From the NCBI GenBank assembly GCA_903825445.1, contig CAIKAS010000240.1, forward strand, positions 1 through 47,269: 47,269 bases of DNA, given 5' to 3'. The stretch comes from an uncultured Acidobacteriia bacterium (lineage in GTDB: Bacteria; Acidobacteriota; Terriglobia; Bryobacterales; Bryobacteraceae). Shown in pieces: positions 40,627 to 47,269 of the stretch (the stretch's first letter is position 1; every line of letters begins with the position of its first letter). A program made the translations under genes and the position numbers. The notes below the pieces were generated by a model. The model had not been told where the DNA came from and searched no databases. It saw nothing but the letters and a program-made list of their open reading frames with translations.

Positions 40627-41757
40627 ATGCTGAATGCGCTTTTCATTTTTGGTACCCGGCCGGAGGCCATCAAGCTCGCGCCTGTTATCCGCCACATGCA
40701 GTCTCGTCCGGCGCAATTCCGCGTGCGTGTTGCAGTGACAGCGCAGCATCGTCAGATGCTGGATCAGGCACTTGGCGCATTTCATATCACGCCCGATTAC
40801 GATCTGAATTTGATGGCTGCAGGGCAGACACTTTCGTCATCGGCGTCCCGCATGCTGGCGGGCCTCGAATCGGTTTGCGTTTCGACCGTACCCAACGCCG
40901 TGCGTCACGATGTTGTTTTTGTACAGGGCGACACCAGCAGCACGCTTTTTGGCGCGCTGGCGGCCTTCTACGCGCGGATTCCGGTCGCTCATGTGGAAGC
41001 CGGACTGCGGACCCGTGACCTGGCCGAGCCGTTTCCCGAAGAGATGCACCGCGTACTGACGGCGCGCCTCGCCTCGATTCATTTTGCGTCCACGGAAGGA
41101 GCGCGGGGGAATCTGATGGCCGAGGGAGTAGAAGCCTCCAGGATCTTTGTGACAGGTAACTCCGGGATCGACGCAGTGCTTGACGTCAGCGCGCGCCTGG
41201 CGTCAGGCGAACTACCCACAAACGAATGGAACTTTCCCGCCAAAGGAAAGCATCTGATTGTCGTCACGGCACATCGCCGGGAGAGCTTCGGCGCTGGTTT
41301 CGAGAGTATCTGCCGCGCGTTGCGCACGCTCGCGTTGCGCGACGACGCTGAAATCGTCTACCCCGTTCACCGCAATCCGAACGTGCAGGATCCGGTACAG
41401 CAGCACCTCGCAGGTGTTCCGAACATTCATTTGCTGGACCCGCTCGATTACGTTCCCTTTGTCGATCTGATGCGCCGCGCGACGGTGCTCTTGACCGATT
41501 CGGGCGGCATACAGGAGGAAGGACCGTCCCTGGGCAAGCCTGTGGTGGTGATGCGCGCGAAGACGGAACGACCGGAAGCGATAGAAGCCGGGACCGTGCG
41601 ACTGGCTGGTACCGATGAAGCCGTAATCGTCCGGGAAGTGGCACGGTTGCTCGACGACGAAGAGTTACGCCACTCAATGTCGCGCGCGCACAATCCTTAC
41701 GGGGACGGCCATGCGAGCGAGAAAATCGCCGACGCGACCCTTTCATACTTCCGCTAG
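40627..41757 (+). CDS. wecB: UDP-N-acetylglucosamine 2-epimerase (non-hydrolysing)
   Basis: The enzyme interconverts UDP-GlcNAc and UDP-ManNAc for surface polysaccharide synthesis. The 376-residue protein has all family motifs: FGTRPEAIKLAPVI at the start, VQGDTSST, HVEAGLRTRDLAEPFPEEMH, VTAHRRESFG, a YPVHRNPN segment and the nucleotide-binding DSGGIQEEGPSLGKPVVVMR. The ATG at 40627 puts FGTRPE at residue 7, as in known enzymes; a longer frame reaching back to 40357 overlaps infA and has no supporting start. No strong ribosome-binding site is seen. It is the only polysaccharide gene here. Confidence 0.94.
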   Translation: MLNALFIFGTRPEAIKLAPVIRHMQSRPAQFRVRVAVTAQHRQMLDQALGAFHITPDYDLNLMAAGQTLSSSASRMLAGLESVCVSTVPNAVRHDVVFVQGDTSSTLFGALAAFYARIPVAHVEAGLRTRDLAEPFPEEMHRVLTARLASIHFASTEGARGNLMAEGVEASRIFVTGNSGIDAVLDVSARLASGELPTNEWNFPAKGKHLIVVTAHRRESFGAGFESICRALRTLALRDDAEIVYPVHRNPNVQDPVQQHLAGVPNIHLLDPLDYVPFVDLMRRATVLLTDSGGIQEEGPSLGKPVVVMRAKTERPEAIEAGTVRLAGTDEAVIVREVARLLDDEELRHSMSRAHNPYGDGHASEKIADATLSYFR

Positions 41758-41787
41758 TATTCTTTGACAGCGCAGTTTAGGGGATGG

Positions 41788-41817
41788 TTGGCACGCCGTC
41801 ACTTTAACTGGTACACT
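41788..41817 (+). promoter_or_regulatory. Sigma-70-like promoter of the RNA-binding protein gene
   Basis: TTGGCA (41788-41793) and TACACT (41812-41817) are 18 bp apart. Initiation near 41824 would give a leader of about 90 nt, a length also seen in cold-inducible genes of this family elsewhere. Confidence 0.45.
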
Positions 41818-41912
41818 AGGGTACGTATTTGACTGTCGCTTCAATTTAGGCCACGCGTTCCCTCGCCCACCCGAATTTCTTCGCTCTCAAATTCAGAAAG
41901 AAGACTTAACTA

Positions 41913-42272
41913 ATGAAGAATATTTTTGTGGGAAATCTCAGTTTCGATACCAACGAGCAGACGATCCGTTCACTGTTCGAATCTTATGGAACGGTGGACC
42001 GCGTCAGCGTCGTCACCGATCGCGATACAGGCCAGCCCAGAGGCTTCGCCTTTGTGGAAATGAGCAACAACTCAGAAGGCGACCAGGCCATTGCAGCCAT
42101 AAACGGTCATGAAGTGGGTGGCCGGGCCCTCAACGTCAACGAAGCCCGTCCGAAGGGTGAAGGCGGCGGCGGTGGTGGTTATCGCGGCGGCGGTGGCGGT
42201 GGCAACCGGAGCGGTGGCGGTGGCGGCGGATATGGCCGCAAGTCGGGCGGCGGTGGCGGCGGTCGCTACTAG
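41913..42272 (+). CDS. Glycine-rich RRM RNA-binding protein
   Basis: The 119-residue protein has one RRM domain (1-80) with RNP2 IFVGNLSF and RNP1 RGFAFVEM, followed by a Gly-rich tail with GGGGGGYRGGGGGGNRSGG-type runs and interspersed Tyr, Arg, Asn and Ser (residues 84-119). Such small RRM-Gly proteins occur in cyanobacteria and several soil phyla and act as RNA chaperones, often in cold response. A terminator follows 20 bp after the stop. The tail is built from ggtggcggc-type triplets and may vary in length between strains. Confidence 0.93.
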   Translation: MKNIFVGNLSFDTNEQTIRSLFESYGTVDRVSVVTDRDTGQPRGFAFVEMSNNSEGDQAIAAINGHEVGGRALNVNEARPKGEGGGGGGYRGGGGGGNRSGGGGGGYGRKSGGGGGGRY

Positions 42273-42291
42273 TACTAAATCGGATTTTGAA

Positions 42292-42317
42292 ACGGCCTCT
42301 CACGGGGCCGTTTTTTT
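42292..42317 (+). terminator. Rho-independent terminator of the RRM gene
   Basis: ACGGCC (42292-42297), an 8-nt loop, GGCCGT (42306-42311) and a run of seven T (42311-42317). Confidence 0.8.
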
Positions 42318-42362
42318 GTTTGTGGCATTGACGCCCGGTTCTCAATCGCCACCATAGCTTCT

Positions 42363-42542
42363 TCAACTGTAATATTTCCCCGGCAGTCGAAACCCGCCTT
42401 CCTGAGCACCGGCATGAGCAGCGTCATAAGCGTGCCAGCGCTTTCCGATCCAGGGCATGCCCCAGATGACATTCCGCAGTGGCCAATACGGCGATTCCGG
42501 ACCAGGAATACGCCAGTGGGCAATAGCTTTCCATTTCGTCAC
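42363..42542 (-). CDS. Possible small aromatic-rich protein
   Basis: This minus-strand frame in the 360-bp gap before the transporter gene encodes about 59 residues from GTG 42542, preceded by a good ribosome-binding site (AAGAGGT, 5-nt spacing). The peptide is rich in Trp, Tyr and Pro (AIAHWRIPGPESPYWPLRNV, then WGMPWIGKRWHAYDAAHAGA) and is unlike random translation. I do not recognise a family. It may be a real small gene or the end of a decayed one; another frame on the same strand (42275-42523) overlaps it. Otherwise this gap holds nothing I can name. Confidence 0.3.
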   Translation of the reverse strand: MTKWKAIAHWRIPGPESPYWPLRNVIWGMPWIGKRWHAYDAAHAGAQEGGFRLPGKYYS

Positions 42543-42677
42543 CGCTACCTCTTGCTGTCCTTTTTCTGGAGACAAAGCGCATACTCAGTATGAACGACAA
42601 TGCGCGCGATCACCCTTCACTGAGAGCCAATCTGATCCTCCTGCTGCATTCATAAGATAGGATGGTTACCGCTCGCT

Positions 42678-43964
42678 ATGACGCCCCAGCCCGCTATCAG
42701 TACTTTCCGGTTCTGGCGGCATCGCTGGACGCAACTCACGCTCGCCTCGCTGGCAACCGTCATGCTGGCCAACCTGCAGTACGGGTGGACGCTGTTCGTC
42801 AACCCAATGCACGACGCGAATAATTGGAGCCGCACCGGTATTCAGGTCGCGTTTACGATTCTGATCTTCGTCAACACCTGGCTGGCTCCGTTCGAAGGGT
42901 GGCTGGTGGACCGGTACGGTCCGCGCCCGGTCGTTGTTGCGGGAGGTTTCTTCGCCGCGCTTTCCTGGACGATGAATTCCCATGCACGGTCCCTGGAGGC
43001 TCTGTATGGGGCGGCCATCATCGGTGGCCTTGCGCTCGGCTGCGTTTTCGGCACATGCATGGGAACTTCCCTGAAATGGTTCCCCGATAAACGGGGGCTG
43101 GCAGCTGGAATGATTGCCGCGGGTTACGGTCTTGGCGCCGCGATTACCTCTGCGCCGCTCTCCACCATGATCCGCGTCAGTGGCTACCGTCACGCGTTTC
43201 TTTTTTTTGGACTCCTGCAGGGGATGGCAATCGTGATCCTGGGAGCCTTTTTGATCAAGCCGCCGCTCCGCACCGAAGCGATCGCGAAGCGCACCCACAT
43301 CTATCACGGCGTAGAACTGCGTCCGGCACAGACCATTCGCACCGGAGTCTTTTGGCTGACGTATGCGGTCTACCTGCTGATCGCTTTCGGGGGCATGGTG
43401 ATAACCGCGCAGCTCGGGCCGATTGCGCGCGATTTCGGCCTGGAGAAGCAGGCGGTAACATTGTTCGGCATCACCGCGCCTGTCTTGACGCTGGCCATTT
43501 CGATCGATAATTTCGCAAACGGCATCACGAGGCCAATTGCCGGCCTGCTCTCCGATTTTATTGGCAGGGAAAACATGATGCTGCTGATGTTCTCTCTGGA
43601 AGCGGTTGCCCTGCTGGGTATGGCCCTCGCCGGACGCAACCCTTACGGCTTCCTTGGCTTCGCGGCACTCACGTTTTTGTTCTGGGGTGAGATCTTCGTC
43701 ATCTTTCCGGCGATTTGCGGAGACAGTTTCGGCATGGAGAACGCCGCGGCAAACAACGGGCTCCTATATACCGCGAAGGGCGCCTCTGCACTTGCGGTAC
43801 CGCTTGCCAGCATGCTGGTGACGGCGACCGGAACATGGAATAGCGTGTTGCTGACAGCATCATTTTGCAGTCTGCTGGCGGGAGTGGTTGCCAAATTCGT
43901 ATTGGTGCCGATGCGGAAGCGCATGCGCGACAGAGCGCTGAATACACAAGTGACGGCCGCCTGA
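42678..43964 (+). CDS. MFS transporter, oxalate/formate antiporter (OFA) type
   Basis: The 428-residue protein has twelve predicted membrane helices and the OFA-type signatures: TLFVNPMHDANNWSRTGIQV in the first loop, the DRYGPRP motif between helices 2 and 3 (GWLVDRYGPRPVVVAGG), and WFPDKRGLAAGMIAAGYGLG. Members exchange dicarboxylates or monocarboxylates such as oxalate/formate, but most relatives have unknown substrates. Arg/Lys-rich tail residues (RKRMRDR) lie at the C-terminus. No catabolic partner gene, such as formyl-CoA transferase, is next to it, so the substrate stays open. Start ATG 42678 lacks a clear ribosome-binding site. Confidence 0.85.
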   Translation: MTPQPAISTFRFWRHRWTQLTLASLATVMLANLQYGWTLFVNPMHDANNWSRTGIQVAFTILIFVNTWLAPFEGWLVDRYGPRPVVVAGGFFAALSWTMNSHARSLEALYGAAIIGGLALGCVFGTCMGTSLKWFPDKRGLAAGMIAAGYGLGAAITSAPLSTMIRVSGYRHAFLFFGLLQGMAIVILGAFLIKPPLRTEAIAKRTHIYHGVELRPAQTIRTGVFWLTYAVYLLIAFGGMVITAQLGPIARDFGLEKQAVTLFGITAPVLTLAISIDNFANGITRPIAGLLSDFIGRENMMLLMFSLEAVALLGMALAGRNPYGFLGFAALTFLFWGEIFVIFPAICGDSFGMENAAANNGLLYTAKGASALAVPLASMLVTATGTWNSVLLTASFCSLLAGVVAKFVLVPMRKRMRDRALNTQVTAA

Positions 43965-43992
43965 AAGCCGGGCATTCCACTACACTGTAAAA

Positions 43993-44310
43993 ATGGCGTG
44001 GACCAAACTGGCAACCCTCGGCGAGCTTCCGAACGATACCGTAATCGAGGTGGAGCACGAGGGCAGCCTCTATGCAATCTGCAATGCGGACGGCGAGATT
44101 AGGGCAATGTCCGGCGTTTGCCCGCATGAAGGTGGACCGCTGGGTCAGGGAACCGTCATTCGTGGCATGGTGGTCTGCCCGTACCACATGTGGGAATTCG
44201 ATTCGCGGAGCGGCGCGTGTCTGGTCGATGACCGGATGGGCGTGCCGATCTATCGGGTGAAAGTGGAAGATCGCAATGTTCTGGTGGATCTGCCGGTCGA
44301 AAATGCCTGA
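43993..44310 (+). CDS. Rieske-type [2Fe-2S] ferredoxin
   Basis: The 105-residue protein is a soluble Rieske domain with cluster ligands CPHEGGPLGQG and CPYHMWEFD (CxH and CxxH), similar to NirD and dioxygenase ferredoxins. A typical Rieske DxxxG-x-x---V-x region ends the protein. It carries electrons to an oxygenase or reductase that is not in the window. ATG 43993 has no ribosome-binding site, but TACACT (43981-43986) lies 6 nt before it, a leaderless-type arrangement. It overlaps mutM by 8 bp. Confidence 0.9.
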   Translation: MAWTKLATLGELPNDTVIEVEHEGSLYAICNADGEIRAMSGVCPHEGGPLGQGTVIRGMVVCPYHMWEFDSRSGACLVDDRMGVPIYRVKVEDRNVLVDLPVENA

Positions 44311-45091
44311 ACTCCCTGAAGTCGAAACCGTTGTTCGCACGCTTCGCCCGGCCGTCGTGGGGCGACGTATTCTCAACGCCGAATTCACTGGCCTGCGCGT
44401 GCTGATCGGTTCGGCTCGCAAGACGGCGAACGCCCTCGCGGGAAGGAAGATCGTCGCCGTCGAGCGTCATGGCAAGTTTATTTCGATTCGCCTGGATCGC
44501 GGGTTTCTCGTCATCCACCTGGGGATGACGGGGCGTCTTCTGATCGATGGGGCACTTTCCAAATGGACGCACGCCATCTTCACCCTGGATCGTGGATCTC
44601 TGCTCTATGAAGATCCCCGCCAATTCGGGCGAATCGAGTACGGCGAGGAACTTCCGGCTCGGGTGGCGGCGCTGGGACCGGAGCCGCTTGAGGTCACGCT
44701 CGAAGAGTTCGCACAAAGGTTGAAGCTACGTAGTTCGCCGGTGAAGGCGGTTCTGTTGAATCAGGCAGTTGTGCGCGGTGTCGGAAACATATACGCCGAT
44801 GAGGCGCTTTTTCGCGCGGGCGTCCATCCGAAACGTGTGGCGGCCTCGCTTCGCGCGGATCGTGTGGAGCGTATTTATCGATCGATGCAACAGGTGTTGA
44901 CTGAAGCGATCGAGAGTCGCGGCTCCTCGGTTTCGAATTACGTGGATGCGGAAGGTTGCCAGGGAAGTTTTCAAACTGCGCACCGCGTTTACCAGCGTAC
45001 TGGCGAACCCTGCGTGAACTGCGGCACTGGGATCAAGCGAATTGTGCTGGCGCAACGCGGCACCCACTTTTGTCCAAAGTGTCAAAAATGA
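44303..45091 (+). CDS. mutM: Formamidopyrimidine-DNA glycosylase (Fpg/MutM)
   Basis: The enzyme removes 8-oxoguanine and ring-opened purines and nicks the abasic site. The 262-residue protein starts PELPEVETVVRTL with the catalytic Pro2 and Glu3, has the conserved Lys in RHGKFISIRL, the LGMTGRL loop, YEDPRQFGRIEY, the helix-two-turn-helix with GVGNIYADEALFRAGVHPK, and the zinc finger CVNCGTG...CPKC near the C-terminus. All catalytic residues are present. It overlaps the Rieske gene by 8 bp and the permease gene by 4 bp (ATGA), so the three are probably one unit. Confidence 0.97.
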   Translation: MPELPEVETVVRTLRPAVVGRRILNAEFTGLRVLIGSARKTANALAGRKIVAVERHGKFISIRLDRGFLVIHLGMTGRLLIDGALSKWTHAIFTLDRGSLLYEDPRQFGRIEYGEELPARVAALGPEPLEVTLEEFAQRLKLRSSPVKAVLLNQAVVRGVGNIYADEALFRAGVHPKRVAASLRADRVERIYRSMQQVLTEAIESRGSSVSNYVDAEGCQGSFQTAHRVYQRTGEPCVNCGTGIKRIVLAQRGTHFCPKCQK

Positions 45092-46425
45092 CTCGCAAAG
45101 TCACGCTCTGGCCACTGGTAGGCGCGCTGTACCTGATAGTGGCTGGCGGACCGTTCGGCCTCGAAGACGTAGTTGGCTCTTCCGGATATTTTGGCGCCAT
45201 TCTCATTCTGCTCATCACTCCGCTGATCTGGAGTCTGCCGACAGCGCTCATGGTGAGTGAACTCTCGAGCGCTATTCCGGAAGACGGCGGCTACTATCGC
45301 TGGGTGACGCGTGGCATGGGGCGGTTCTGGGGCTTTCAGGAAGGCTGGCTGTCGCTCACCGGTAGTATTTTCGATATGGCTATTTATCCCACGCTCTTCG
45401 TGAGCTACTTAAGCCGTATCGCGCCCGCGATGGTAGCCGGGCATCGCGGCACCATCGTGGGAATCGTAATGATCTCTGCGTGCGCCGTGTGGAACATGAT
45501 GGGTGCTGGAACCGTGGGCCGCCACTCGCTCGTTATGACGCTGATGTTGCTGGCTCCGTTCGTGTTGCTTTCGCTCTACGCGGCGACGCACATGGGCATT
45601 GCCGCGAATCCCGCAGCGGCGCCAATCCGCCACGTGGACGTGCTTGCCGGGCTACTCATCGCCATGTGGAATTACATGGGCTGGGACAACTCCACAACAA
45701 TCGCTTCAGAAGTGGACAGGCCCCGGAAAACGTATCCATGGGCGATGGCGATTGGCGTAATTCTCGTCGCTCTCACTTACGTACTGCCAATTGGCGCGGT
45801 GGCGTTGACGGGCCTCGATCCGAATCGCTGGACCACAGGCGGCTGGCCAGATGTTGCCCGCGCCATCATGCCCGGCAGTTCTATAAAGGAAGTCCTCGCG
45901 CTCGCACTGACGGCCGCCGGCATGCTTGGAGCACTCGGCACGCTAAATGCCCTGACCCTTGTCTATTCGCGCTTGCCCGCAGTTATGGCCGAGGACGGCT
46001 TCCTGCCACGCGAACTGGCCAGGCGCACTCAACACACTTACGCTCCGTGGGTTTCCATTCTCGTCTGCGCCTCGGCATGGGCGCTCTGCCTTGGGTTGAA
46101 TTTCTCCAAACTGGTAATGCTCGATGTACTTCTCACCGGCCTCAGCATCCTGCTGGAGTTTGCGGCGCTGATCGCCCTGCGCTTGCGCGAACCGGAACTG
46201 CAACGTCCCTATCGTGTACCGGGAGGCATCACCGGTGCGGTCGCGGTCGGCCTGCCGCCACTGGCATTGCTGATTCTCGCCGTGATTCGCAACGACGCGG
46301 AACCGGTGGGCCCTCTCAACGCCCTGCAACTCGGGTGTCTGATCATTCTCTCCGGCGTGGCATGTTACTTCGTCGCCGACCGCGCAGGTCATCGGACAAC
46401 TCATGGGACAAATCGGCCATCATAA
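45088..46425 (+). CDS. APC-family amino acid permease
   Basis: The 445-residue protein has twelve predicted membrane helices. Typical APC features are LIVAGGPFGLEDVVGSSGYF in helix 1, a GGYYRWVTRGMGRFWGFQEG helix 2 region and MWNYMGWDNSTTIASEVDRP in helix 6. It resembles the ethanolamine/amino-acid permease branch. Substrate is unknown. The ATG at 45088 overlaps the mutM stop (ATGA); the open frame reaches further upstream into mutM but without support. The C-terminus is hydrophilic. Confidence 0.88.
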   Translation: MTRKVTLWPLVGALYLIVAGGPFGLEDVVGSSGYFGAILILLITPLIWSLPTALMVSELSSAIPEDGGYYRWVTRGMGRFWGFQEGWLSLTGSIFDMAIYPTLFVSYLSRIAPAMVAGHRGTIVGIVMISACAVWNMMGAGTVGRHSLVMTLMLLAPFVLLSLYAATHMGIAANPAAAPIRHVDVLAGLLIAMWNYMGWDNSTTIASEVDRPRKTYPWAMAIGVILVALTYVLPIGAVALTGLDPNRWTTGGWPDVARAIMPGSSIKEVLALALTAAGMLGALGTLNALTLVYSRLPAVMAEDGFLPRELARRTQHTYAPWVSILVCASAWALCLGLNFSKLVMLDVLLTGLSILLEFAALIALRLREPELQRPYRVPGGITGAVAVGLPPLALLILAVIRNDAEPVGPLNALQLGCLIILSGVACYFVADRAGHRTTHGTNRPS

Positions 46426-46464
46426 GCGCAACGGGCCTGAGGATTCGCTATCGTATTGTTCAGG

Positions 46465-47269
46465 ATGCCCGACAGGCTTAGTCTTCACGCACCGCTGCTG
46501 GTAAATACGATCGGCCACTGCGCCGGTGCGCTTGCGTTTGGCATTCTCTTTTACCTTCTTCTGATCGATTGGCGCAGAGCCACGGCGGAGCGCAGCCTGC
46601 TGCCTGCTATTGCTGCAGGTCTCGCCCTGCTGTGGAATGTAGGGTCCCTAATAGGCATGGCCACCGCTCCCACCGGTGATCGGATTGCCGACATTATCGT
46701 GGCTGGCAGCTTTTCCGTGCTTAGCCTGCTGCCAGCAGTGTTACTGCACATTTCCTTACGGTCACGCCCGCGCTCGCTTTGGATTGCGGGATACATCGTC
46801 AGCTCAGTGGCGATCGGTCTTCACATTGGCGACCTGGTCACCGGCGCGCCCCGTTTCCATTACGCGGCGATCCTGGTGGTCACTATCGGATTCGCTGCGC
46901 TCACCACTGCTTCCATCGTGCAGGAGTTCCTGAGCGGAGCACGCGATGGCGGTGGTAAACGCCTTGCTGGCGCCATGGTGTTGTTCCTGTTCGCGATTTC
47001 GTTCGCACACCTGGGATCTTCGCACGACATCAAAGCCTGGTCGGGCGAAGCGGCGCTCCATCATGCAGGAATCCCTCTGGCGCTCTTCGTGCTGCTGCAG
47101 GATTACCGCTTTCTGCTGCTCGACGCCTTCATCCGGTTTCTGGTGAATGGAATACTCGCGGCGCTGGCAGTATGGGTTTCCATCCGCGCGGAAGCAACGT
47201 TTGGATTGGTGGAGAGGGCTTCGCATGACCCTTTCGTCGCGGGGCTGGTGTTCACAGCCGCCTGCCTGC
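46465..47269 (+). CDS. Membrane sensor protein, N-terminal part (probable histidine kinase)
   Basis: The frame is open from ATG 46465 to the right edge (268 codons visible). It shows about eight hydrophobic segments, starting LLVNTIGHCAGALAFGILFY, then GLALLWNVGSLIGMA, a loop with SLLPAVLLHISLRSRPRSLW, later AALHHAGIPLALFVLLQDYR and FLLLDAFIRFLVNGILAALA. The HHAGIPLALFVLLQDYRF stretch and multi-helix layout resemble the N-terminal sensor domain of Acidobacteriota histidine kinases, from memory. The catalytic domain would lie beyond the window, so the call is tentative. The gene starts 39 bp after the permease gene. Confidence 0.6.
   Translation, partial: MPDRLSLHAPLLVNTIGHCAGALAFGILFYLLLIDWRRATAERSLLPAIAAGLALLWNVGSLIGMATAPTGDRIADIIVAGSFSVLSLLPAVLLHISLRSRPRSLWIAGYIVSSVAIGLHIGDLVTGAPRFHYAAILVVTIGFAALTTASIVQEFLSGARDGGGKRLAGAMVLFLFAISFAHLGSSHDIKAWSGEAALHHAGIPLALFVLLQDYRFLLLDAFIRFLVNGILAALAVWVSIRAEATFGLVERASHDPFVAGLVFTAACL

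Noticed and set aside
1..47269. tRNA or rRNA genes, insertion sequences or phage attachment sites
   Set aside because: No T-loop-like GTTCGA sequence in a cloverleaf context, no transposase or integrase frame and no terminal inverted repeats were seen.

Overview
The window is a flagellar gene super-cluster followed by housekeeping genes. It comes from a motile, diderm (two-membrane) bacterium. P-ring and L-ring genes (flgI, flgH) imply an outer membrane. A PEP-CTERM protein, a giant FG-GAP/Ig/MBG-repeat exoprotein, a CPxC zinc-ribbon miniprotein and base composition in the high fifties of percent GC together suggest an Acidobacteriota member, perhaps near Solibacter/Bryobacter. This placement is inference; no marker gene here settles it.

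Layout. (1) 1-5888, plus strand: the tail of fliD, a small FliT-position gene, then flgB-flgC-fliE-fliF-(23-codon ORF)-fliH-fliI-fliJ, the rod base, MS ring and export ATPase complex. (2) 6074-7492: an NtrC-type sigma-54 activator with an intact receiver domain. (3) 7518-15530, minus strand: a PEP-CTERM protein and a 2465-residue secreted protein that reads as three seven-bladed propellers, Ig-like and DUF11 modules and exactly eight 72-residue MBG repeats. (4) 15952-17833: flgM, a lytic transglycosylase, fliS and a rod-binding-only FlgJ. (5) 17534-22134, minus strand: flgF-flgG-flgA-flgH-flgI-flgJ. (6) 22362-33539, plus strand: fliK-flgD-flgE-fliO-fliP-fliQ-fliR-flhB-flhA-flhF-fliA, the hook, export gate and sigma-28. 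(7) 33591-37848: accessory genes (a small membrane protein, PilZ, zinc ribbon, His-rich protein, GT2-TPR glycosyltransferase, HEAT-repeat protein). (8) 37998-39775: motA-motB. (9) 39971-47269: cspA, infA, wecB, an RRM protein, an OFA-type MFS transporter, then Rieske-mutM-permease, and a truncated membrane sensor.

Regulation can be read from the DNA. Palindromes of the form GTCA-N6-TGAC, the pattern of the Pseudomonas FleQ box, lie upstream of flgB (two in tandem), between flgF and fliK, and upstream of the zinc-ribbon gene. Sigma-54 -24/-12 elements (GG-N10-GC) lie downstream of these boxes, with the predicted start sites about 100-117 bp away in every case. For flgB and fliK the predicted transcript starts only about 3 nt before the ATG. 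This suggests that the NtrC-type regulator or a relative drives three flagellar operons, one of which ends in fliA, while FlgM-FliA forms the next checkpoint.

The most notable absences are all three C-ring (switch) genes. fliG is missing from its usual place between fliF and fliH, where a 23-codon ORF with overlapping ATGA junctions on both sides sits instead. fliM and fliN are missing from in front of fliO. FliF still carries a FliG-binding-like C-terminus and MotA keeps the charged FliG-facing residues, so the C ring is probably encoded elsewhere. flhG, flgK, flgL, flagellin and chemotaxis genes are also not in the window.
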